Shown in pieces: positions 11,254-20,166 of a stretch of DNA of 64,000 nucleotides (its first letter is position 1; each line of letters begins with the position of its first letter). Origin of the DNA: Serpula lacrymans var. lacrymans S7.9. Lineage: Eukaryota; Basidiomycota; Agaricomycetes; Boletales; Serpulaceae. The notes under the pieces were generated by a model. The model did no database searches. It had not been told where the DNA came from and was given only the letters and a program-made list of their open reading frames with translations. The stretch lies in assembly GCF_000218685.1 (NCBI RefSeq), contig NW_006763306.1, forward strand, positions 368,835 through 432,834, given 5' to 3'. A program made the translations under genes and the position numbers.

Positions 11254-13246
11254 ATGTCTCAGTCAGGATCTGTTAGGTCTCTTCGCCCCAGTCCAGATAG
11301 GAAGGCTTCGTGGACGCAAGTTCCTCTCCCCAGAAGCCCTGCTTTTGGAGGTCGCAGTTCTTTCCAACCTCTTCCCAGGAGTCCTGCTCTGGAGGTTCGC
11401 GCAGATCTGTCTGCTTTACAGTCTGTGCCCGGGAGCCCAGGCCAAGATGCCCGCTCGAACTACTCTACAGTTCAGGCCCAGCCGTACTCTGGAAGCCCTT
11501 CTTTGAAAGCTCGATCAAGTGTATCGGCTCTGCCTATGTCTAGGAGTCCTTCAGTGAGGAGCCGTTCGAAGCTCTCTGCGCCAGAACAAGAACGCCCCCA
11601 TCATCAGAACAAACAAAAGAACCAATGGCTGAAAGAAGCAAGAGAGAGCACTGCGTACTTCAAGAAGCACGGTTCTCCTGTTCCTTTGGTTTGGGTTAGT
11701 CTTGATTATTATTATTGTCTGATTAGCCCCGACTTCATAGATTTCAGGTTTTGGTGGAGAACAATTACATCCCCCCAAATGCAATCGCGTTCGAAGAGGA
11801 ATCCCAGGGTCCCCTTTTTATTGCCCGAGCACTCCTTGAAGTGTGTGCGTCCTTTTGCTTGTACTGTGCTGATTCTCACATCTCTGGTTTCTAGGGTGGA
11901 CTTCGTGAGGAATATTCTATCGCCTTCTCGTGGACAACATCCTAAGTTTTTCTGTATGTTGTAGACTTAGGCAAAGCTGCTCGGCATCTATCAGGAGGTG
12001 CGCTCATTAACTTTGGGGGCCGTGAAATTACGGTAAATATGTTATTAGCCTTAGCCTTCGTAACACCAAGCTGATGTAAATGCACTCAAGGTTTCTAATT
12101 ATGAAGTGTTGGTGTGCACATCTCAGCTCCGATGGGGCCTTCCACAGCAGGAAAATTTCAACCTTCTACCACCAGGTTCTGTAGTCCTTTCGCAGAAGGG
12201 GTCCTTAGGCTATGCAGATATTCCTCGAGTGATCCCTGATGGTGCCGTGGTCACCCCACCTCCAGAGAGAAATTCATATAAACGACTGGCGTTCGTATAA
12301 TTTGATAACTGATATTTGTCGCAGTCTGATCACCTTTATATAAAACTCTAGAGAAATAAAAACCGTCATCCTTGTTGACGACTCCTTATCTGTATGCATC
12401 AGCTTTACTAATCCACTCAACCTCCGTAACTAATCATTGTTATGACGTTCAGATGGGAGGAGGGTTATGGGAACAAGCTCGCGAAGCCCTGGCTGGTGTA
12501 GCTGACTTGGCTGCGCAACACGGTTCCAAAGGAATTGATCTCTTCTTCCTCCATAGCTCTGGATACAACCCGAATTTGAAGGTAATTATTTTTGCCTCCC
12601 CACAACCACGTTTTTGTTTTTCCTGATCCCACAAATATCAAGACAAGGCGCGATATCGAGGGTTTATTCAACTCGGTGGCACCGGAAGGTTCGTTTGACC
12701 TACCATCAAGAAAAGTATGTTAACTCACCATCGTCATATAAAAGGAGAAGATACGCCAACTGCTTCAAAATTGGATGAGATCATCAATTTCTATCTACCA
12801 TTTGTCGAGCGTAAAAATATCCAACAAGAACCCATTAGGATTGTAGTGATTACTGACGGGGCAGCAAGTGAGTCTCTGCCTTCGTTAGCGTGCCTCAGAG
12901 TATTGATTATCATATATATAGCTGATCAAGAGGACTTCCCGAGGAGCATTGTGGAAGCCGCGCAGCGCCTGGAAAGAGCTCAAGTTGCAGGTAACATGTT
13001 TAATATCGTCTTTGTGCAAATTGGCGACGATGAGGAGGCGAGAGTTGCACTACACGAGCTAGACGTACACCTGGCTGAAGCATATCAAATACGGGTACGT
13101 CAAAGTTGTATTTGTCTACATCATTTAGGCCATGACACTCTAATGCCCAGGACATGGTCGGCACCATACCATTCGACCCGAATCGCGGCACCTTCGACGC
13201 TTACTTCATGGTCAAAATTCTCATTGGTGAAGAAAACGCACCATAA
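11254..13246 (+). CDS. Ser-Pro repeat / DM9 (DUF3421)-like / von Willebrand A domain protein
   Basis: The first exon encodes about 110 residues of degenerate repeats built on L-P-R-S-P-A, spaced about 20 residues apart. It is followed by a basic linker. Spliced exons then give a DM9/DUF3421-like segment: NNYIPPNAIAFEEE, GPLFIARALLEGGL, LGKAARHLSGGALINFGG, REITVSNYEVLV. A vWA domain follows. Its MIDAS D-x-S-x-S (VDDSLSM) is split by an intron. The helix LWEQAREALAGVADLAAQHG, the conserved DTPTASKLDEIINFYLPFV and IRIVVITDGAAS come after it, ending near FDPNRGTFDAYFMVKILIG. The stop is TAA at 13244. The vWA part resembles a common Agaricomycete cytosolic vWA family. DM9 domains are lectin-like modules known mainly from animals. 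No signal peptide or membrane segment is seen. Role unknown; binding or scaffolding is inferred. Confidence 0.78.
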
Positions 13247-13812
13247 TGGTACTCACTATTCTTGCGGTGCCCGGCTGTGTATGGGTTTTCTTTTTCTTTT
13301 GCATTTTTTCTGTTCTTTACACAATGTTATTGAAACCGTTTACCTCCCCTTCTGTTATATCGGCTACTAGTTTGCCTCATGTTTCCATGACTTCAAGATC
13401 TGTATACTACCGACGAATATCACTACCTAATGTCAAGCAATCGCTACAACAACTTCCACACGAACATTATTGGGGGGTGAATACCAAAAGTAACAAGAGA
13501 TTTAAAGTAAAACTCTATGCCACTCAATGCTCCCGACATCTTTATTTTTGGAGCCAAACCATTTGTAAGTCACGCAAGTTCATCATCGGTTCTGTGAGCA
13601 CAAGGTGAGGACTTAGGAGTTGCAAGTAAAGAAAGGCAAGGACACGACATGGAGTGGGAATGATATTGATACTCAAGTCCATAACCACTTTTCTTCTTCT
13701 ACGGAGGGATGCCTTCAAGATACTCTGCATATTGCTTTAAACACGCTACACGTGCCTGGTGTGATTTCAGTAGGTGAATGATTCATGCAGTCCTATACTA
13801 CCGAGAGGTGCA
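13247..13812. other. Convergent intergenic region
   Basis: Lies between the 3' ends of the vWA gene and of the secreted protein at 13813. AT-rich, with no convincing gene. Confidence 0.5.
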
Positions 13813-14345
13813 CTACGAGATAGTAACAGAAGCATTCCTATACTCTAATAGAGGAGTTGGTCCAGCCTTTTCATCAAGGTGAGTTCAAGTTATTGCTGCA
13901 ACGAGATGGCACATTGATACATACCCCTAAGAGACAAAGATGCGTCAGCGTAAAAATAGCCTCGCCTGCGTTCAAACCGCTCGGGATCTGAACTGTGAAG
14001 TTCTGATAAAATCCCTGCTGTGCATGAGCGGTGGGCTTGAATGGGCCGCTGTAAAGAACGGATCCCAGGACGTCCGAGGGTGATGGACATGTGCCGTTAG
14101 AGCATGTGTCTATTGCGAGAGCGATCCCAACTTCTGTGCAGCCTATAATCGAGTCCTGCGAATATAGTTGTTAGATTTGCAAGGGAAGAAAATATTGAAC
14201 GACTTACGGGACGTAATATCTGGGCGTTGACGCTTTGACCCGGGTTGAATACCGTCCCATCGGTGGGATACCCTATATCAATAGTTTGAGCAATGACAGG
14301 AGCAAGTATAGACGCGACAGTAGCAGCAAAAGCAAAGATCTTCAT
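13813..14345 (-). CDS. Small secreted protein, Cys-poor, about 140 residues
   Basis: Three exons splice without ambiguity: 14345-14208, 14155-13925 and 13866-13813. Together they give about 140 residues. The start ATG at 14345 opens a classical signal peptide (MKIFAFAATVASILAPVIAQ). The mature part begins TIDIGYPTDGTVFNPGQSVN, and the protein ends in the third exon with a Ser. It has three Cys residues, an internal N-x-T glycosylation site (QNFTV) and a beta-rich composition. I recognise the pattern as a common Agaricomycete small secreted protein family with no known function. A TATA-like TATATAAACA lies at 14405-14414. It borders the knottin-like cluster on the same strand but shares no Cys pattern with it. 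Confidence 0.82.
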
Positions 14346-14404
14346 GGTGAAGATAAACGCGTCAATGAAGAGTGGGGATGTTGAGAGACACCTGGTATGT
14401 GCAG

Positions 14405-14414
14405 TGTTTATATA
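14405..14414 (-). promoter_or_regulatory. TATA box of the small secreted protein gene
   Basis: TATATAAACA on the minus strand, 60 bp upstream of the ATG at 14345. Seen directly; promoter role inferred from position. Confidence 0.5.
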
Positions 14415-15228
14415 GTTTCGAACGAGGCGATGCCGTGGTTGACGTTGGAGATCCGAGCAAGGGTCCGAGCGGTCTAATGTCACCTTCGTTTGCGTACACC
14501 TAGACTAAAGCGCAGGATGAACCCATCAAACGCCAGGCGATCATTCAAAACTCCACATATTGTTCGACTTTATGACAGCATACCATATCAAGACCCTGAA
14601 ACTTTACTGTGAGCGGTCTTAAACCTCCGAACAAGCTCGGATCAGTATGCTGCCAGTGAGTCCACCCGCATCGAAGGCAATGAGCTTGGTGATACCATCT
14701 GGACTAGGCAAAAAAATTCCAGACAGTAGTCAGGCATGAAGGACTCTAGGACAGGTTGATAGATTCCTACGAAGTTAGAACGATCAGACGTGCCCAGTCA
14801 CGAAAGCGACTGGATCGCGGCGCTGTGTCAATCACATTGGGTCCCGCATCAGGGCTGCATATAAAATAGTCGGCAAGCAAAACAGAAGCTGCTATCTCAA
14901 GAGATGACATCGATATCATGAGGAAGTGGTACTACCATCTGACAACGAGTTGTCCGGGGTCAATGGGTTCATGCAAGCCACAGTCGGACAGGATGTGTAA
15001 ATCCTCATTTTCAGCATGTGTGGAAAGGATTTGACATGTTGGGTATGCCCATGATAACCTTGCCATCCCTGTTTGTAATTCATTACACTGGGACATATAA
15101 CACTCTGACTGTCAACTTTTGCATCTATTCCAAAAACCTTGCTCAAAACCAACACTGAAACGTTGTGCTTTATAAGCGTCCGTACCTTCATGCAACTCTG
15201 GCGTTCGCTGAACTCTCGGTGTGTAGCT
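14415..15228. other. Intergenic between the small secreted protein gene and the first knottin-like gene
   Basis: About 800 bp. No coding signal, signal peptide or Cys pattern like its neighbours is found on either strand. Confidence 0.45.
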
Positions 15229-15552
15229 TTAGGCTGGTGGCGGAAGGCACTGGTCCTTAGAAACACCGTGACAGAGTACGAATCGTCAAGGGAATGAACC
15301 AAAGTAGACTAACACCAGACTTACAACTATGCTCCCTTCACCGGGGGATGTGCAAATCAAGTCCTCGCAACACCGGTCGTCGCTGGGTACTATGCACGGC
15401 TGCCCCGACTTGATGCATTGATCCTCCAAACCCATAGCTGGAGAATCATCTGCCGCAGTGATATCAGCATCAAAGGTGTACGCGGTGGTAGCAGTAGCAA
15501 AGGTATAGAAGAGAGCAGTGAAGAGAGCGAAAGTTAGAAGACCGTGACGCAT
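15229..15552 (-). CDS. Knottin-like secreted peptide A (six Cys)
   Basis: Two exons: 15552-15325 and a micro-exon 15249-15229, joined by a 75-nt GTAAGT...CAG intron in phase 0. The product is about 82 residues: a signal peptide ending near an A-T-A-T-T-A stretch, an acidic Asp/Ala-rich linker, and a C-terminal Cys domain. Cys spacing is C-x6-C-x7-CC-x4-C-x10-C, which fits the inhibitor cystine knot scheme. The sixth Cys is the first codon of exon 2, followed by Leu and a Pro-rich end. If read through the intron, the sixth Cys would be lost. TATAAATA lies at 15627-15634. ICK folds occur in protease inhibitors, signalling peptides and fungal effectors such as Avr9. The actual role is unknown. 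Confidence 0.75.
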
Positions 15553-15626
15553 GACTGAGACAAACGTTGTAGACAGGTGGAAAGGAAGAGACTGAAATGC
15601 TGTAGCAATTCTGCATTGCTTGTAAG

Positions 15627-15634
15627 TATTTATA
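15627..15634 (-). promoter_or_regulatory. TATA box of knottin-like gene A
   Basis: TATAAATA on the minus strand, 75 bp upstream of the ATG at 15552. Similar elements precede genes B and D at comparable distances, which suggests shared promoter architecture. Confidence 0.5.
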
Positions 15635-16478
15635 CGTGGATAATGGAAGCTTCTAGTGTGACGCAGTACCTCATCATGCTCTAAAGGTCTTCCATTCTGA
15701 TTGAACAGTGGCACGTATTGAATATTGAGTACTTGAGTAGCCTGATCAGTATTTTGCCCAAACTAAAACTCACCTTCGAACTTTGCTTTACGGAAACCAT
15801 CGTAATAGAAATACTCAACAAGCGAGTGCAGAAGTTCAAGTTATAATCTGCGACCAGAATCGAAACCATAAACTGTAGAATGTGAGTGGTATCACCTAGT
15901 TGTCTGGATGACACTCCTATACTATTTCAACCTTTGTCCGCTAGTAACAACACTTGGACAAAGTTCTCTTTTAGGTACGTTCTTCTATGTACGTATAATT
16001 CGCAGGTAAGGAAGAACTCTGTACATTTCATGAGCCTGCATTTATGCATAGGATATCGGGATCTGACGGAAAGGTTATAGCGCAGTTGAAACATATATGG
16101 TAGGAGGAACAAATTGCAATGTACGGTTGACCTTGACTGTCGTGATTGGATGGGCACCTCTTGAGTGCATTCGTGGCATTTTCAACTTCATCTACTGGAC
16201 TCTGTTTTGCGTTTACACCACACCTCGATTTCGATGGCTCATGTTGGGACCATGCGACTTGAATTATCTTAATTCTTACAATCTTTGGAGAGAGGACTCA
16301 AAAGAAGAACAGCATTGAATGCGGTGTATAGTTCAAACAGGGGGTTGTCTCATTGTCTGTTGTCGTGAAAAGCTAACCACCCCGAATCGGGTCTATTTAA
16401 GTTCGTAAGTGAAAGCCGTATCAATGTCTGATAATCAATCATACTATGGTTAGGAGACGTTTGGGACCGGTGAGAGCA

Positions 16479-16742
16479 TCAGCCTTCGCTACTAATTGCA
16501 TACTTGCAAATACTAGTCAATGTACACATGTCAGGTATTAGTAAATGGTACCTAGTTTGGCGCACACATTTAGCCCCAGGGCAGCAGTCCTTGGCCGTTT
16601 GACAAAGCACTCGCTTTATACAGTCTGCTGGGACAGCAACAGAGTCAGGAGCTGGATCGCGAACCTCGAGGGTGGCGTGCACATTGCCAGGGTGGAATAC
16701 ACAGTGGATCTCCCAATGCAAATGGAGTATACCTGTGTGCAC
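16479..16742 (-). pseudogene. Decayed knottin-like copy C (no usable start or signal peptide)
   Basis: The minus strand keeps a Cys domain closely similar to gene D: DSVAVPADC, then C-x5-C-x5-CC-x4-C with the shared CCPGAKC block. Upstream there is no in-frame ATG. The frame is closed by a TGA just before 16742. The nearest candidate start (ATGGCGTTGCG) meets a TAG within six codons. No hydrophobic signal peptide can be read. A GT...AG intron near the 3' end could still place a sixth Cys in a short last exon, as in the other copies, but the evidence for it is weaker here. Most likely this is a relic of tandem duplication. An unseen upstream exon cannot be excluded without transcripts. Confidence 0.6.
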
Positions 16743-16881
16743 ATTTCACAAGACGCACAGAAGACTACATTCGCAACGCCATGACCTATAAACTTCGAAT
16801 CGTCTGATCGGATAGAACAGAAATTCGTCAATGGGTAAGGGTCATACCCTGCACATACCACTACCAATCAAGTTTTCCAGC

Positions 16882-17180
16882 TTATGAATAAGGGATACAT
16901 AGACTCTAGAAGGGACAGGTAAGCCATTCACCAATTTGCAGTAATATAAAATCCTTACAGAAGCACCAAAACCGGAAGCATAAGCACAAAAGTAGCCGGC
17001 GCAACAATCAGAGTCCTGAGAACAGAATGCACCCATTCCACCGCAAGTAGGTTCCGCCTGTCTACCAATAACGTGGTTTGTAGGTGGATCATAAACAGCA
17101 GGAGTTGCATTGGCAATAGGAGCATGCAGAGCAACCGTAGAGAAGAGAGTAATAATGGCAATAGAGAATAAGCGAAGCAT
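16882..17180 (-). CDS. Knottin-like secreted peptide B (six Cys)
   Basis: Two exons: 17180-16959 and micro-exon 16905-16882, with a 53-nt GTAAGG...TAG intron in phase 0. The product is about 81 residues. The N-terminus is strongly hydrophobic (MLRLFSIAIITLFSTVA), with a likely signal peptidase site after A-N-A. A linker with a single Arg (VIGRQAEPT) leads into the Cys domain. Spacing is C-x6-C-x5-CC-x4-C-x11-C. Exon 2 supplies the sixth Cys within S-L-C-I-P. TATAAAGA lies at 17241-17248. Expected to be secreted. Its relation to A, D and E rests on the same Cys order and the same intron position rather than on overall identity. Confidence 0.78.
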
Positions 17181-17240
17181 GATGAACCTATGGAGAAGGC
17201 CGCTGCTGAGGATGAAGGAAGAGTTAGGGGAAAAGGAGGC

Positions 17241-17248
17241 TCTTTATA
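17241..17248 (-). promoter_or_regulatory. TATA box of knottin-like gene B
   Basis: TATAAAGA on the minus strand, 61 bp upstream of the ATG at 17180. Confidence 0.5.
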
Positions 17249-18382
17249 GTCTAGGACCGTGCGATCTAAATGACCACTCCTACCCATGAATAGTGACAGG
17301 TTGGCATTTGTCTGATGTAAACTGTACGAGGCACATCCGCAGCGGGTTATCTGGAAAGTCACTACTGTAACTGTATACCAGTGTGGAGGCTCCGGTGCAC
17401 TCGGACTTCCTGTCAAATGTGATGGAAGTGACTCAGGCTACTTTCATTTCTGAGTTCGCCGTCTAGTGTGCCAAGAACAGGAGGCACATCTGGCGCGAGT
17501 AATGCTTGACAATTTAGGTCATAATCTGGAAGCTAGATGATACCGTACAATGGATATAAGCACGAATGTCACTTCTCATCGACGCCAGCGGTGTCCCTCC
17601 TACTAGTAGTCCTTGAAGAGAGTCTGGTTAGATAGAATCGTAGCACCAATTAATAAACACGACTCACACAATAGAATGCTGACTTGAAGGTTTGTAAATA
17701 CAAGTTCGGATTAGTTGCTAAGTGGGCCTCAAATTCGACAGAATGTTGAAGTAGGGCAAGACAGCACAGGAGGACTCGCCACCAGGAAAAATGAAAAATA
17801 GAAAACTAAAGTGTCAACCTGTCAGAAAGTACGATGTAGGAAATGTGATGTGTTTGCTGTCATGATCGTATAAAATACACCACTAGTGGAAAGACTTCAA
17901 CGGAATTAGCAGGTGTGGCACTAGCAAATCTGAATGTAACTTGCGCTGAGTTTTGAGTTCGGACTTATCGAGCCCAACAACAGTTGCCTGTTTAGGGCTA
18001 CCCCTGTAACGGAAGTACTTTACACCTCACAATTGTACAACCCGTTTCTCGAGTCAATTTTCGGGTAAAACAAAGAGAGATTCTTCGACACCACAACGAC
18101 TCGCAGCTTGGGGATGTAAGCTTGGTTGAAGAGTTGCGAGCCCAATTGCGCAAATTAGGTATATGTTTTCCTCATCGAACAGTGCATTCTGCATTGAGAT
18201 GCGAAATTTTAGTGAAGCCTAGCATATCGAATACAGAACACAGCAAAGTTTGGAAACTCGTTTCATCGTCATATCAGTACTTTCTACTTCGATCAAGCCT
18301 ATAGTCATTAAGTGGCTATATCGGTGTTGTGTAAAAATCAACTCGTACCTCGGGGCTTGAATAAACAACGGCTTCGATACTA
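17249..18382. other. Intergenic within the knottin-like cluster
   Basis: About 1.1 kb. No further six-Cys domain or signal peptide could be read on either strand, although a heavily decayed copy could be missed by eye. Confidence 0.4.
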
Positions 18383-18660
18383 CTAACTACACCTCTTAGC
18401 AGGCTAGGCGATTCACGAGGTCCTGTTAGTGCATGAACTACCAAATAATGCTGGTTCCTTACAGGGTCATGGCGGTCCGGTATACACTTTGCTCCAGGAC
18501 AACAGTCATGGTTCGTTTGACAAATCCCAGGTTTTCTGCAATCAGCTGGAACAGCGATGGAATCTGATAATGGACCACCGATACCAGGGGCAGTATCTAG
18601 ACAGCCAGCGTATGTAGTGCATAGGATTGCGACGATAACAGCAGAGATGAGGAGGCGCAT
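18383..18660 (-). CDS. Knottin-like secreted peptide D (six Cys)
   Basis: Two exons: 18660-18463 and micro-exon 18403-18383, joined by a 59-nt GTAAGG...TAG intron in phase 0. A CTAAC branch-like site sits about 20 nt before the chosen acceptor. The product is about 72 residues. The signal peptide is MRLLISAVIVAILCTTYAG. The linker ends SIAVPAD and the Cys domain spacing is C-x5-C-x5-CC-x4-C-x11-C with CCPGAKC. An alternative acceptor 24 nt upstream would also place a Cys near the end, but it lies too close to the branch site. This is the nearest relative of relic C. TATAAATG lies at 18733-18740. Function unknown; extracellular location inferred. Confidence 0.76.
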
Positions 18661-18732
18661 ACTGAAGTTAGGATAGGAAAGTTGTTATTGAAGATGAGGG
18701 AGCTGGAGACTTCAGGGAAGACGTGTATATGT

Positions 18733-18740
18733 CATTTATA
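18733..18740 (-). promoter_or_regulatory. TATA box of knottin-like gene D
   Basis: TATAAATG on the minus strand, 73 bp upstream of the ATG at 18660. Confidence 0.5.
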
Positions 18741-19389
18741 GCCTGGAATGTTTGCTGTTGAGAATTTAAGACAGACATTTTTGCCGGAACTAAAGGATTC
18801 GACGTGAGAGAGCAGCTCAGAAGCGACTCTATGTTGGATACATACTGGCCTTATTCTGTTCGGAGCACGCACTGTACTTGGAGTCACCATCAGTCGAGCG
18901 TCTTCTATCAATGAGTTTCAGGTATTCTCCAGGTGATACGCCATGGAAGGCGGGACAAATGATCATCCAACTATAGGTCGCGAGCCGTCATGTAGATATG
19001 GATACGACATTAGCATATCAAATCGACTATGCAACTCCTAGGGCGCCGCTTCACTATATGATTATCCATCAATCACTTAGGTCCACAACTGAGGACTTCA
19101 TACTACTCACGCTCTGCGAATCCACGTCGGCACATGTTTGCAACTACGTTGTAACAGAAGCACAGTTGATGAAGACAAGACTGTCGAGGATATGATTGGG
19201 AGAGATCACACATATACAGCATATATGTACGTGGGGCATGATAATGCATGCTAATCAAGAAAGCTACATCTTGTTGTCGTCAGCTGGCCCTCTTTGCAAA
19301 GTCTGGTTCAATAGAGTTGTGCTGACAATGTCAAAGTGCAGCTAGTACCATGTATAAACCTTCCAAAGTTTGCAGTGTGCGGCTTATAA
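18741..19389. other. Intergenic within the knottin-like cluster
   Basis: Separates genes D and E. No supported gene on either strand. Confidence 0.45.
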
Positions 19390-19685
19390 TTAACTAGTTG
19401 AAGCTGACAACTGCGGGATACACTCATTCTAAGGTGAACAAGCGTGATCAGCTATGAAGAAGTAAAGCGCTGAGTACTCCTTACTGAAACGCCGGGAATA
19501 TTAGCCAGTAAACACAGGAGGGATTGGCAACAAGGATGGTCCTCATTGCAAGGCTGGCCTAACTCAGAGCATTGATCGTTTTGTGGGAAGCGTGAAGCAG
19601 AATTGCGAGCAGTGGAAATGATAGTAGCGAAGCCAACATTAATCGCGTAGGAGAGTACGAACATAATCAATATAGAGAGACGCAT
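19390..19685 (-). CDS. Knottin-like secreted peptide E (six Cys)
   Basis: Two exons: 19685-19485 and 19428-19390, with a 56-nt GTAAGG...TAG intron in phase 0. The product is about 79 residues. The signal peptide begins MRLSILIMFVLSYAINVG. The Cys domain spacing is C-x6-C-x5-CC-x4-C-x11-C; C-S-E-L-G-Q-P-C parallels the equivalent loop of gene A. The sixth Cys is in exon 2 in the context N-E-C-I-P, matching S-L-C-I-P of gene B. The last exon is a little longer than in the others (12 residues). The transposon end at 19907 lies only 222 bp upstream of this ATG, so the promoter may be truncated or altered. Only a weak TTAAAAG TATA-like motif is seen. Confidence 0.76.
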
Positions 19686-19906
19686 GTTGAATGTACGAGG
19701 ATAAGGTCGCGTTGAATACGAGAGTTGGGGCCTAGAAAGAGACGAAGGAAAAAAGCAAGAGGACTTTTAACGTGTACGAATTTGCCATTCAGAGAATATT
19801 CAACTCTTCCTGCCTGTCCATGGAAGGTTACTGATTGATGCAAGAGTATGATAACGGCAAGTCTGATTCCAATCTGATCTTTGAGGATTTACCTGTTAAC
19901 ATGGGT

Positions 19907-19924
19907 TGTCGGAAAAATCCGTTT
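19907..19924 (+). repeat. Left terminal inverted repeat of the transposon
   Basis: TGTCGGAAAAATCCGTTT. Matches the complement of 28241-28258 at 17 of 18 positions. Confidence 0.72.
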
Positions 19925-20023
19925 AACCAGATCAGACCCTACGAATGTCTGTAACTTACCTGGGCCACCTGATGATCTGAGCCGTTGGTGATCAGAATCG
20001 GATCAGAAATAGAACAGACTATA

Positions 20024-20166
20024 ATCAGGCGGATCAGCTGGGATAAGAAGATAAGAGACACAGATTGTGTCTGATGAGAAACATATCGGAACTGGGACAG
20101 AAAACGATCAGGCGGATTAGCTGGGGTAAGAGGGATACGAGCGACAGATATTCTCTGACCAGACAT
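20024..20166. repeat. Imperfect subterminal duplication inside the left transposon end
   Basis: ATCAGGCGGATCAGCTGGG at 20024 recurs as ATCAGGCGGATTAGCTGGG at 20107. The similarity continues weakly for about 60 bp, with an 83-bp period. Several further GATCAG and CTGATC words lie between 19926 and 20170. Subterminal repeats are typical transposase-binding regions in CMC elements; that role is inferred. Confidence 0.6.

Noticed and set aside
12600..12760. Suspected frameshift in the vWA gene
   Set aside because: Two short introns explain the change of frame and restore R-R-D-I-E-G and E-D-T-P-T-A-S-K in one reading frame.
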